This document shows positions 44,645 to 54,145 of a DNA stretch of 64,000 nucleotides, piece after piece. The stretch comes from Georgenia thermotolerans (GTDB lineage Bacteria; Actinomycetota; Actinomycetes; Actinomycetales; Actinomycetaceae), in NCBI RefSeq assembly GCF_009193185.1, contig NZ_VUKF01000001.1, positions 62,001 through 126,000 of the forward strand. The letters run 5' to 3'. Made by a program: the position numbers and the translations under genes. How positions within the stretch are numbered: the first letter of the stretch is position 1; the number at the start of each line of letters is the position of its first letter. The notes beneath the pieces were generated by a model. It was not told the DNA's origin and ran no database searches. It saw nothing but the letters and a program-made list of their open reading frames with translations.

Positions 44645-47600
44645 ATGCTCCGGCGCGTGAGGATCGCCGTGCTCGGTCCGGTGGAGGCCCACCGCGACGC
44701 CCCGGTCGACCTCGGCACCCGCAAGCAGCGCGCCCTGGTGGCCGCCCTCGCGCTCCACCGCGGCCGACCGGTGCCCGTCGACACCCTGGTCGACCTGCTC
44801 TGGCGCGACGCCCCGCCGCCCGGCGTGGCCGGCACCCTCCAGGCCTACGTCGCCGGGCTGCGCCGCGGCCTCGAGCCGGACCGGCCCGCCCGCGCGCCCG
44901 CCACCGTGCTGATCACCCGCGGCCCCGGCTACGCCTTGCAGCTCGAGCCGGCCGGGCTGGACGTCGCCGTCTTCGAGGACCTGGCGGGCGAGGCGCACCG
45001 CGCCCTCGCCGGGGCATCCTCCATTCCCGACGGCGCCCCCGCCCCGCGCCCGGACCCCGCCGCCCTCGACGACGCCGCGGGCCGCCTCGCCGCGGCGTTG
45101 GCGCTGTGGCGCGGCGCGCCGTTCGTCGAGCTCGAGGACGCCCCGGCCGCGCTGGCCGAGCGGGCCCGGCTGGAGGAGCTGCGCCTGCTCGCCGTCGAGG
45201 ACCTCGCCGTCGCCCACCTCGCCCAGGGCCGGCACAGCGCCGTGGCCGCCGAGCTCGAGGCGCTGACCGCCGCCCACCCGCTGCGCGAGCGGCTGTGGTC
45301 GCTGCGCGCGGTGGCCCTGACCCGAGCCGGCCGCCAGGCCGACGCCCTCGCCGCGCTGCGCCAGGTGCGCGACCTGCTCGCCGACGAGCTCGGCCTCGAG
45401 CCCGGACCGGAGCTGCGCCACCTGACCACCGCGATTTTGCGGCAGGACCCGGCGCTGGCGTGGAGGCCGCCGCGTGCGGCGAACGGCACCACCGGGAGCA
45501 CTGCGGATGCCCGTACCCGGCACGCCACAGCGGGCCTGGCCGGACCGGCAGCACCGGCACCACCCGCAGCATCCGGGCCCGCACCGGCCGCCGCCACCCC
45601 GCTCCCCCACGCCTGGCCCCTGGCCGGGCGCGACCACGAGCTCACCGCGCTAAGGGACCTGCTTGCCCGGGCCGAGGCCGGCACGCCAGCGTTCGCCGTC
45701 GTCACCGGCGAGCCCGGCATCGGCAAGTCGCGTCTGGTCGCCGAGCTCGCCGGGCACGCCCGCGCCCGGGGCGGGCGGGTGTTGGTCGGCCGCTGCTCGC
45801 AGGATGACGGCGCCCCACCCCTGTATCCGTGGGCCGCGGTGCTCCGGGACATGGGCCAGGAGCTGCCGCTGGGTGTGGGCGGGGAGGACGAGGGCGCGGC
45901 CTTCCGCACCTGGGAGCGCATCGTCGCGGCCCTCACGACGGCAGCCGCCGAGGACCCGGTGCTCCTCGTGCTCGACGACCTGCACTGGGCCGACCCGGCC
46001 AGCCTGCGGGTGCTGCGCCTGCTCGGCGAGACCGTCGAGCAGGGCCGGCTGCTCGTCGTCGCCACGTGGCGCGAGGGCGCGACCGGCGAGCCCCTGGCGG
46101 CGGTGGCCGAGACGCTCGCCCGTCGCCACGCGCTGCGCCTGCACCTGCACGGCCTCGAGCGGGACGCGGCCGCCGCGGTGGTCACCGCCGTCGCGGGCAC
46201 CGCGCCCGGGCCGGCCGCGACAGCGGCGCTTTGCGAGCGCACGGGCGGGAACCCGTTCTTCCTCGTGGAGTACGCGCGCCTGGCCGGCGAGGGCGGCGAC
46301 CTTGCCGCCCTGCTCGCCGAGCCGGACCCACCCGCGGCGGTCCGCGACGTGCTGCGCCGCCGGCTGGACCGGCTACCCCAGGCGACCGTGACGGCGCTGC
46401 GCGCGGCCGCCGTCGTCGGGCGGAGGTTCGTCCTTGCCACGGCGGCCGCGGCCGCCGGCACAGCGGAGGACGACCTGCTCGACGCGCTCGAGCCCGCGCT
46501 GGCCGCGGGGCTGGTGCGCGAGGAGGACGTCGATGCCTTCGCCTTCGCGCACGCCCTGGTCCGCGACACGCTGTGGGCCGCGCTGCCCGCCTCCCGGCGC
46601 GCGCGGGTGCACGCCCGGGTCGCCGCGCACCTGGAGCCGACGCCGGGGCACGAGTCGCAGACGGCGCACCACTGGCTCCGCGCTGGACCGGGCCACGCCG
46701 GCCGGGCGTGGCGCGCCGCCGTCGCCGCGGCCGCCGTCGCCCGCCGGCTGCACGCCCACGACGACGCCGTCGGCCTGCTGCGCGCCGCTCTGGAGGCCCT
46801 TGCGGCCGACCCGGCCGCCACCGCCCGGGACCGCTACGCCCTCCTCATGACGCTGGCCGAGGCCCACCGGTGGGCCGCGGACTGGGTCGGGCTGGCGGCC
46901 GCCTCCCGGGATGCGGCCGCCGTGGCGGATGAGCTCGACGACGTCGAGCTGCTGGCCCGGGCGGCGTGCGCGCCGACCACGGGGGCGCTGTGGCAGCTGG
47001 CCGAGGCCGGGATGGTGTCGACGCTGGCGGTCGCGACGCTGCGGCGAGTCCTCGTCGCCTTGCCACCCGGCGACGGGGCGCCGCGCTGCCGGGCGATGCT
47101 CAGCCTCGCCGCCGAGCTGTATTACGCCGCGGACGTGCCCGAGCGGCGCGAGCTGGTCGAGGGCGCCCTGGCGATGGCGCGCCGACTCGGCGACGACGCG
47201 CTGCTCCTCGACGCGCACCCCATCGCGTATATCGCTCTGTGGCACCCGGCCACCCGCCAGGACCGGCTCGGCTACGCCACCGCCGCCGCCGGGCTCGCCG
47301 AGCGTCTGGGCGACGACCGCGCGCTCGTCGTCGCCCTCTGCCTCCTGGCCGTCGTGCAGGGCGAGCTGGGGCTGGTGGCCGAGATGTGGGTGACCGCGGC
47401 GCAGGCGCGCGAGCACGCGACCCGGCTGCGGCTGCCCTTTCCCGCTGCTGGTGCTCGACAACCTCGAGCTGCCCTGGCTGGCGATGGGCGGGCGGTTCGA
47501 TGAGGCCGAGCGGCGCATGGCGGACATCGAGGCCCGCCACCGCGCCGTCTCCCTGCCGCTGACGCCGGCCGCCGTCGCCGGCACCCGCATCGCGCTGCGG

Positions 47601-48062
47601 ATCTGGCAGGACCGCAGCGCCGAGGTCGCCCCGCTGCTGCTCGGGCTGGAGGGCGGGTACCTGCCGGTCACAGCCTCGGTGCTCGTGCACTTCCTGCGCG
47701 CCGGGGAGGTCGAGCGGGCGAGGGCGCACCTGGCCGCGCACCCGGTGGACCTCGGGCACGACTTCTGGTTCTCGGTGCTCGACTGGGGCATGACCGGCGA
47801 GGCGGCCCTCGGGCTCGGCGACGCCGAGCTGGGCGCCGCGGCTCACGCCAAGCTGGCGGCGTACGCCGGGCAGGTCTGCTACGCGGGCGGGGGCAACGCG
47901 TCCGGCCCGGTGGACATGTACCTCGCCATGGCGGCCTTCGCGGCCGGTCGGGTCGGGGAGGCGACAGCGCACGCGGACCGGGCGGAGGAGCTGTGCGCGG
48001 CGTGGGAGATCCCGCTGGCGGCCGCGCGGCTGCGGCGGCACCGGGAGCGGCACGGCTTCTGA
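44645..48062 (+). pseudogene. BTAD-type (SARP-like) regulator with AAA ATPase, frameshifted
   Basis: The 5' part (44645-47503) encodes an AfsR/EmbR-like start (RIAVLGPVEAHRDAPVDLG), the BTAD domain (ERARLEELRLLAVEDLAVAH) and an AAA/STAND ATPase with Walker A GEPGIGKSRLVAEL and Walker B VLLVLDDLHWAD, then helical repeats. The repeats continue in the next frame (47451-48062: LVLDNLELPWLAMGG onward). Removing one base in the CCCTTTCCC run at 47435-47443 joins them as RLRLPF-PLLVLDNLEL. The full product would be about 1,138 residues, a pathway regulator of secondary metabolism or stress. It may be a sequence error or a real knockout. A GTG four codons downstream is an alternative start. Confidence 0.8.
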
Positions 48063-48174
48063 AAGCGGCCAGAAATCCACTTGCTGGAGCTGCTCCCCCG
48101 GGTCACGATCCAGGGGAAGGTCACCGGCGTAAGGTGAGGGCAGCGGAAGACGTCAGCGTTCCGCGGAGGCGACG

Positions 48175-48912
48175 ATGCCCCAGAGGAAACCCTCTGACGC
48201 AGGCTCCTCGTGGAAGAAGCCCGAGGTCCTCGCGGCCGCGCTTGCTGCCGCAGCGGCGGTGACTGTGGCTCTCATCAACGTCGCGGGGAATGACGGCGAG
48301 AGGAATGACGTCGCCGGGAACAACGGCGAAGGCAAGGAAGCGACGACGTTCTCCGGGGCCAGGATCGAGCTGCTGAAGACGGGGACGATGCCCGCCGACC
48401 CACCACCGGGCGTCTCGTACTGGTTCGAGGGACGGGTGCGCGAGCTGAAGCCCAACCAGCGCGTCTTCGTGTTCGGCTACTTCGACAACGCAGCGCCAAC
48501 CAATCCCCCAAGCGACGCGCTGGGCGCGGAGGAGCAGGCCCAGCCGGTCTCGCCGCCCGCCCAGTACTTCCCCGGGGGGTCGTGGCGGGTCGACTGGACG
48601 CTGGAGGAGCCGCCCGGCACCACCCGGTTCGAGGCGGTGCTCGTCGAGGTGCCCGTCAGCGGTGACGCCGGCAATCCTGGCGGCCCCGCTACGCCGAGCG
48701 GGGGCCCGACGGTCAGCGGGCCCCCACCGGGCGAGACCGGCTCACCGACCGAGCCCACCTCCACCGCGTCACCCGCGGTGCCGTCTCCTGACGATGAGCT
48801 CTCCCGCACCCTCCGGAACCGGCTGCTGCGCACTGGGCCGACGAACCCGCTCATCGTGGCCCGGGACGACGTGGTCGTCGGTTCGGCGGAATCGGATTCT
48901 TCTCAGCCCTGA
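48175..48912 (+). CDS. Membrane-anchored protein of unknown function
   Basis: 245 residues. A single hydrophobic segment (VLAAALAAAAAVTVALINVAG, about 18-38) anchors an outward or inward domain. The middle (SYWFEGRVRELKPNQRVFVF, PGGSWRVDWTLEEPPGTTRF) looks like a small beta-sandwich. A Pro/Ser/Thr-rich linker (GGPATPSGGPTVSGPPPGE) leads to a short helical C-terminus (DDELSRTLRNRLL). No family recognised. GGAGG precedes the ATG by 5-6 bases. It is encoded 112 bp after the BTAD regulator. Confidence 0.65.
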   Translation: MPQRKPSDAGSSWKKPEVLAAALAAAAAVTVALINVAGNDGERNDVAGNNGEGKEATTFSGARIELLKTGTMPADPPPGVSYWFEGRVRELKPNQRVFVFGYFDNAAPTNPPSDALGAEEQAQPVSPPAQYFPGGSWRVDWTLEEPPGTTRFEAVLVEVPVSGDAGNPGGPATPSGGPTVSGPPPGETGSPTEPTSTASPAVPSPDDELSRTLRNRLLRTGPTNPLIVARDDVVVGSAESDSSQP

Positions 48913-49006
48913 GGCCGCGCCTGCAAGCTACCGATCGCGCGAGCGGTCAGGCGGCTCACTACACGCGACGAGCGGGCCAGGCGCCACCGGGCCCCGCTCG
49001 GTACGG

Positions 49007-50259
49007 TCAGTCGGCCTGGGTGTCCCAGCCGTAGTCCGGCAGCTCGAAGAAGTCGTCCCCATCGAGGGTGTCGACCTCGCCGGTGGCCATGGCGTCGATC
49101 AGCGACTCGACGCCGGTCTGGACGCTCCGCACGAGCATGCCGTGGAGCTTCTGACCCAGGTCGTCCTGCTGCCCGCGCACCTCGAACAGCACGGTGGCCG
49201 AGCCGTTCAGGGCGAAGGCGGACCGGCCCTGGCCGGCGTACTCACGCTCGTCCGGGTGGTAGTAGCGGCCCACCGCCGCCAGCGGCGACTGCGAGCCGTA
49301 CGCCTCCTGAATGCCGTTGGCGACCGCGAGGGCGTGGCGGCGGGAGGCGTCCTGGTCGAGCAGCGGCCAGTCCTGCTGGTACGCGGCGCCGTCGTCGACG
49401 CCGAGCGGCGGGTAGTCCAGGGAGACGGAGATGGGCTTGCCGTCCTGCGGCCCGCCGGTGAGGGCGTCGCACGGGCCCATGTGGTGTAGGTCGACGACGG
49501 CGTCGACCTCGCCGAACTCCGCCTGCAGGTCCACGTACACGTCGCGGATGGCGCGGGACTCGGGCGAGAGGAAGAAGCCGGCGTCGCGCTGGTTGCCGGG
49601 CAGGTCGCCCGGCTGCGGGACGTAGTCCAGGTCGGGGTTGAAGTCGCGGTTGAGGTCGAAGCCCGGCAGGTTGATGCCGTCGCCGCGCAGCGAGTGGTAC
49701 CAGGCCCGCGGCGCGCCCTCCAGCTGTGGGTAGTCCTCGACGACGTCGGCCCAGTCGACGACGTTGATCCGGCGGTTCAGCTCGCCGCCGTCGGGGTTGA
49801 CCATGGGCATCGCCACGAGGGTGACGCCCTCGAGCGCCCGCGTGGTGTCGGGGTCGTTCCCGCTGGCCAGGTCCTTGAGGATGGCGAGCAACGCCTCCGT
49901 GCCCGTGCGCTCGTTGCCGTGGATGGCGCTCTGCACCATGAGCACGCGGTCGCCGGTGCCGACGCGGCCGGCGTGGATGTCGCGGCCCTCCTTCGTCTGG
50001 CCCACGACCTCGACGTCGACCCGCCCGCCGCTGGTCGCCTCGATGCGCTTCAGCTGGGCCACCACCTCCTCGTAGCTGGACCAGCCGGTGTACTGCGGGT
50101 CGTCGAAGATCTTGCAGGAGCCTGAGGCCGGCTCCCCTGCGCCCTGCGGCGGTGCGGCGGTGCGGCGGTCGCGGCGGGTACGAACGCCAACGGTGCGGCC
50201 AGCGTGGCGGCGATGGCCACGCCGAGAGCGGTGCGACGGCGACGTCCTACGTGTGTCAT
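49007..50259 (-). pseudogene. Secreted M14 zinc carboxypeptidase, out of phase at an 8-bp repeat
   Basis: The signal peptide (MTHVGRRRRTALGVAIAATL, ending PAATAA) starts at 50257-50259 after an AGGGGGC site. The mature M14 enzyme reads in another frame from CKIFDDPQYTGWSSY onward to 49007. Zinc ligands are visible in AIHGNERTG (His, Glu) and DLHHMG (His); the catalytic Glu lies in TVLFEVRG. Between them lies the tract 50146-50169, three copies of GCGGCGGT. Deleting one 8-bp unit makes the frame continuous (start-to-mature offset 194 becomes 186, divisible by 3) with no stop. Thus the gene appears OFF in this sequence. An M14 peptidase of this form would trim C-terminal residues outside the cell. 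Confidence 0.8.
50146..50169. repeat. 8-bp tandem repeat (GCGGCGGT x3) inside the M14 gene
   Basis: Three exact, adjacent copies at the signal-peptide/mature boundary of the carboxypeptidase. Copy number changes alter frame; two copies would restore it. Confidence 0.85.
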
Positions 50260-50603
50260 GTGAAGCCCCCTGGTGCGGACCGGCGTTACCGGTCGAGCGG
50301 AATGGTGCGTGGCCGAGCGGCCAGGGAGGGCGGTGCCGTCGCGGCTCGTCGGGCGTGACCGTGCTGCGATCACGCCGAAACTCACCGAGCCAGGCCAGTC
50401 AATCCCCCCATTGACTGCTCGCGCCGCGGAGCCGGACTCCGATGTCCCGGTCCCCGTGACGTTGAGTCATATCCAGCCAGGACCTGTCCGGTAGGTCAAG
50501 GGGTTGCAAAGAACGTCGGCAGGAGTCGACGAACGGCTGCGCCGGCGCACCTCGCATGAGCTGCGCCGACGAAGCCGTCCCAGGGCGAGCGATGAGGTTG
50601 GTC
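50260..50603. other. Intergenic region upstream of the carboxypeptidase
   Basis: 344 bp without a gene. It contains the hairpin at 50397-50416 and presumably the carboxypeptidase promoter. I see no other structure. Confidence 0.45.
50397..50416. repeat. AGTCAAT hairpin with C6 loop
   Basis: AGTCAAT-CCCCCC-ATTGACT, a perfect 7-bp inverted repeat about 140 bp upstream of the carboxypeptidase start. It is AT-richer than its surroundings and could be a regulator site. Confidence 0.4.
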
Positions 50604-51056
50604 CTACCAGCGGGCCGCCGCTTCCTTCCTACGGTCAGCAATCACGGTCTGGCGGTCAGGCAGCTCCTTGCGGTGGTCGGCCGTCTCCACCCGGCGGTCC
50701 AGCCAGAACGCGAGCCCGAGCGTCAACGCGCCAGCGACCCAGAGGTTGAGCTCGGTCCACGCCCAGTGCCCCGCGACGCGGTCGCCCACCAGGGCGCCGA
50801 CGAGGACGACGGCGACCCAGCCCGCCGCGACGGCCCCCAGGCTCGCCGCGATCCTGACAGGGGTGGGCGCGCCACGGGTCAGGGCGGCGCCGCTGGCGGC
50901 CAGGGCCACCATCCAGGCGGCGAGCCCGAGGAAGAAGAGCGGGTTCTCGAATGGGCTTCTGTCGAGCCCGCCGGCAATCCCGATGGCGACGGCCTTGGCG
51001 GTCCAGGCGCCAGCGGCGAGGAGGGCGGTGGTCAGGGCGATGCGTGTGGTGTTCAT
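50604..51056 (-). CDS. Small four-helix membrane protein of unknown function
   Basis: 150 residues with four hydrophobic segments: IALTTALLAAGAWTAKAVAI, PLFFLGLAAWMVALAASGAA, IAASLGAVAAGWVAVVLVGA and LWVAGALTLGLAFWL. A charged C-terminus follows (HRKELPDRQTVIADRRKEAA). No family recognised. The ATG at 51054-51056 lacks a strong ribosome site. It is divergent from the histidine kinase gene by about 76 bp, so it may be regulated by the two-component pair. Confidence 0.65.
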   Translation of the reverse strand: MNTTRIALTTALLAAGAWTAKAVAIGIAGGLDRSPFENPLFFLGLAAWMVALAASGAALTRGAPTPVRIAASLGAVAAGWVAVVLVGALVGDRVAGHWAWTELNLWVAGALTLGLAFWLDRRVETADHRKELPDRQTVIADRRKEAAARW

Positions 51057-51132
51057 GGCGAGAAGACTGGCCGCGCAGGAGGTCCCGAAACGTCCCTCTC
51101 CAGAGTGACGTCCGACGATTCTGCTCGGCCCT

Positions 51133-52899
51133 ATGCTCCCTGCCGTGGCGGCGATGAGGACGCGCGCGAGGTGGCGCGAGGCGATCGTGCTCGTCGCGCT
51201 GAGCGCCGGCACGGTGGTCGTGGTGCTGGCCGTCCTCGGCGGGTCCCCTCTGACCGAGGGCCCGGTGCTGCTTCCGATAGCTGCCTTCGCGGGCGCCCTG
51301 GTAGGGCTGTGGTGCCGGCCCGCGCCGGGCGCAGCCGGGGCTGCCGTGGCGGCGGTCGGCCTGGCCGCGGCCAATCAGATCGTCGCCCCGCAGGAGTACG
51401 CCCCGCTCGACGACCTCGTCTTCTTCGCCGCGGTGGTCGGTGGCCCGGCGCTGGCCGGCGCGGTCGTCGCCGGCCGGCGCACGCAGGTGCGGCGACTGCG
51501 GGAGCTGTCCGAGCAGCGGCTGGCCCAGCGCGCCGCCGAGGTCCGCGCGGCCCGGCTCGAGGAGCAGAACCGGGTCGAGACCCTGGTCCAGCACGACATC
51601 ATCCAGCGGATGGGCGCCATCGCGCTCCAGGCGGCCGGCGGCCTGTCGCACCCTGCCGGTTCACCAGCCGCCGGTTTCGCGGCCATCGAGACCACCGCCC
51701 GGGAGGCGCTCGACGAGCTGCGCGCCGCCGTCGGCGTCCTGCGCGCGCCCGCCGACCTCGCGCCGGGCGCCGAGGCCCCGCTGCCTCGCCGCGCCCCCAG
51801 CCCGATCGGCCGCACCGACGTGCTCGTCGGCCTGTGGGGCGTCGCCATGGCGGTGGAGGGCGTCGCCGTCGCCTCCTCCCGGGGCCCGGTAAGGCTGAAC
51901 GCCGCGTGCTGCCTGGCGCTCGGGGCGCTGCTCGTGGTGCGCCGCCGGCGACCGGTGACGACGGCGGCGGCCGGGATGGCGCTGGCCGTGCTCATGGAGG
52001 TCGCGCTCACCCCGCCGACGGTGATGGTGACGACCATCGTGTGGCTCCTGCTGCTCGGCTTCGCCGTCGGCGCCCACGCCACGGGAGCGCGGCGCCTGGC
52101 CGGGGCCGCGGTGCTGGTGCTCGGCACGGTGCTGATGGTCGGTGTCCCGACGGCCGGCGCCGTCGCCGCCGCGACGGTGATCTGCGGGCTCGTGGTCGGC
52201 TCCGGCGCGGTGGCGGCCACATGGTCCGCGCGGGCGGACGCTCTCGACCGCCTGCTGCAGCAGGTCGAGCGCGGCCGGGAGGCCGAGGTCCGCCTGGCGG
52301 TGGCGGAGTACCGGCAGTCGATCGCGCGCAGCCTGCACGACTCGGTGGCCCACGCCATGACCGTGGTGTGCCTGCACGCCTCCGCCGCGCAGCGCCTCGG
52401 CGACGACGCCGATCGGGCGGCGCAGTCCCTGACCACGATCGCTGAAGCGGCACGCGCGGGGATGGCGGAGCTGCGCCGCGGGCTCGACAGCCTCGACGCC
52501 CCGGCGGGCCTCTCCCTGCCGGCCGTGGTCGACGACGCCCGCCGGCTGGGCGTGGAGGTCACGCTCGTCACCGCACCGGGCGGGCCGCCGCTTCCCCCCG
52601 AGACCGAGGCGCTGCTCGCCCGCGCGATGCGCGAGGGGCTGGTCAACGTCGCCCGGCACGCCCCCGGGTCCCCCGCCCGGGTGGAGCTGTCCGCCGTCGG
52701 CGACCGGGTCCAGGTAGAGGTCGTCGACCACGGCGGCGCTGCGCCGTCGGCCCCGCGGATCGCCGGAACCGGCACCGGCCTCGCTGGGCTGACCGAGGCG
52801 TTCGCCGCCCGGGGCGGTGCAGTGCACGCCGGCCCCGACCCCGACGGCGGCTTCCGCCTGCGCGTGTCGCTGCCCCTGCCGGCGGTGGTGGTCGCATGA
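51133..52899 (+). CDS. Sensor histidine kinase with two dimerisation-like domains
   Basis: 588 residues. The first membrane block (VALSAGTVVVVLAVLGG and following helices, about 18-115) leads to a HisKA_3-like segment (VETLVQHDIIQRMGAIALQA, about 150-205, ending AVGVLR). A second membrane block (about 230-370) leads to the main HisKA_3 domain with the H-box RQSIARSLHDSVAHAMTVV (about 397) and the ATPase: N-box REGLVNVARHAPG and G-box GTGTGLAGLTEAFA. Only one ATPase follows both. This duplicated layout is unusual for NarL-type sensors. Its stop overlaps the response regulator start (ATGA). The signal sensed is unknown. Confidence 0.88.
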   Translation: MLPAVAAMRTRARWREAIVLVALSAGTVVVVLAVLGGSPLTEGPVLLPIAAFAGALVGLWCRPAPGAAGAAVAAVGLAAANQIVAPQEYAPLDDLVFFAAVVGGPALAGAVVAGRRTQVRRLRELSEQRLAQRAAEVRAARLEEQNRVETLVQHDIIQRMGAIALQAAGGLSHPAGSPAAGFAAIETTAREALDELRAAVGVLRAPADLAPGAEAPLPRRAPSPIGRTDVLVGLWGVAMAVEGVAVASSRGPVRLNAACCLALGALLVVRRRRPVTTAAAGMALAVLMEVALTPPTVMVTTIVWLLLLGFAVGAHATGARRLAGAAVLVLGTVLMVGVPTAGAVAAATVICGLVVGSGAVAATWSARADALDRLLQQVERGREAEVRLAVAEYRQSIARSLHDSVAHAMTVVCLHASAAQRLGDDADRAAQSLTTIAEAARAGMAELRRGLDSLDAPAGLSLPAVVDDARRLGVEVTLVTAPGGPPLPPETEALLARAMREGLVNVARHAPGSPARVELSAVGDRVQVEVVDHGGAAPSAPRIAGTGTGLAGLTEAFAARGGAVHAGPDPDGGFRLRVSLPLPAVVVA

Positions 52900-52931
52900 G
52901 CGAGCCCGGTGGTGGTCGGATGAGCGAGGCC
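52884..52931 (+). repeat. 24-bp tandem duplication at the kinase-regulator junction
   Basis: Units 52884-52907 and 52908-52931 match at 22 of 24 positions. Each contains an ATGAGCGAG start, so the response regulator has two possible starts (52898 region and 52920 region). Confidence 0.6.
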
Positions 52932-53590
52932 GAGGTCGCCGTCCTGCTGGCGGACGACCAGGAGCTGGTGCGCACCGGGCTGCGCATGATCATCGACTCC
53001 GAGCCCGGGCTGGCCGTCGTCGCCGAGGCGCAGGACGGCGCCGAGGCCGTCGCGCTGGTGAGCGAGCGGCGTCCCGACGTCGTCCTCATGGACATCGCCA
53101 TGCCCCGGCTGGACGGCATCGACGCCACCCGGCGGATCACCACGCACTCCCCGCGACCCGGGTGGTCATGCTGACGACCTTCGACCGTTCGCAGCTGGTG
53201 TACGACGCCCTGCTGGCCGGGGCCAGCGGGTTCCTGCTCAAGGACCTGCCCGCCACCCAACTGGTCAACGGCGTCCGGGCGGTCGCGCGCGGGGAGGAGC
53301 TGCTGGCGCCGAGCATCACCCGCCGGCTCATCGAGGAGTTCACCCGCCGTCGTCCCAGCCCGCCGCCCGGTCACGACACCCTGACCGAGCGGGAGGCCGA
53401 GGTCCTCGTGCTCGTGGCCAGGGGGCTGTCGAACGCCGAGATCGCCGCGACGCTGTACGTCAGCGTCCAGACCGTGAAGACGCACGTGGCGCGCATCCTG
53501 GCCAAGCTCGGACTGCGCGACCGGGTGCAGGCGGTGGTCGCGGCGTACGAGTCGGGGCTGGTGCGCCCGGGCGAGGACGGGACGCCGTAG
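52896..53590 (+). pseudogene. NarL/LuxR-type response regulator, frameshifted
   Basis: The receiver (VAVLLADDQELVRTGLRMII, phosphoacceptor Asp in VVLMDIAMPRLDG) reads to 53174, where it stops prematurely after TTHSPRPGWSC. The remainder resumes in the next frame: TRVVMLTTFDRSQLVYDALL, LLKDLPATQLVNGVRAVARG, then the LuxR helix-turn-helix LTEREAEVLVLVARGLSNAE with TVKTHVARILAKLGLRDR, stop 53590. One additional C in the CCCC run at 53149-53152 would restore it as HSP-ATRVVML. It is the partner of the upstream kinase and is either broken in this strain or affected by a base-call error. Confidence 0.82.
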
Positions 53591-54145
53591 GCCCGCCTCT
53601 CTCGGCCTCATCGCAGGTGGGGAGCGGTGCCGAAGTGCGGCGCCCCATCGGGACGAACGTCCCCGGGATCCCGGGCCCCGCGGTGGCAGGCTGGAGCCAG
53701 TTGAACGGCACGACGCCCCACCCGGAAACGGCGGCTCGGGGATCTCCCCGACGGCGACGCCGAGGACGGCGAGGGTCGGCGGAGTCGCTCAGCGGCAGGG
53801 AAGCGAGGACGCTCCCGAAGCACGCGAGGGGAAGCAGGTGATGTGCAGGTAGTGGGTACTCACAGAGCGCTGCCAGGCTGTCAGGCGACTCGCGAACGAA
53901 CCGGCCGTTGATGCTCACCGAAGCACCGGCACCGCCCACGGGGCATATGTCGAGGCGCTGACCCACCAGGTGGCGGAGGCGGCCCGGGCGATCACGCGCC
54001 CGGGCCGCCTCGGCGTGTCCTCTGAGGGGGCGTCTCGCTGTGTCCCCGGAGGGGCCGCCCGACGTGCGGCCGGGCACATTTCCGGCGCTCGGACGCCACG
54101 AAGCGGAGATTCTCGTCTCATTCGACGCGCCGGGGAGCCGCCGGC
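53591..54145. other. Intergenic region between response regulator and transporter
   Basis: 555 bp without a supported gene; open frames here are arginine-rich and have no family likeness. The only clear element is the 15-bp hairpin at 53976-54011. Confidence 0.5.
53976..54011. terminator. Strong 15-bp hairpin
   Basis: GAGGCGGCCCGGGCG (53976-53990) pairs perfectly with 53997-54011 around an ATCACG loop. It lies about 390 bp after the response regulator and 135 bp before the transporter. It may terminate a short transcript not recognised as a gene. Confidence 0.55.

Noticed and set aside
53460-54077. Minus-strand open frame across the response regulator end and following gap
   Set aside because: No domain, no ribosome site, and half of it is opposite the LuxR domain coding sequence.
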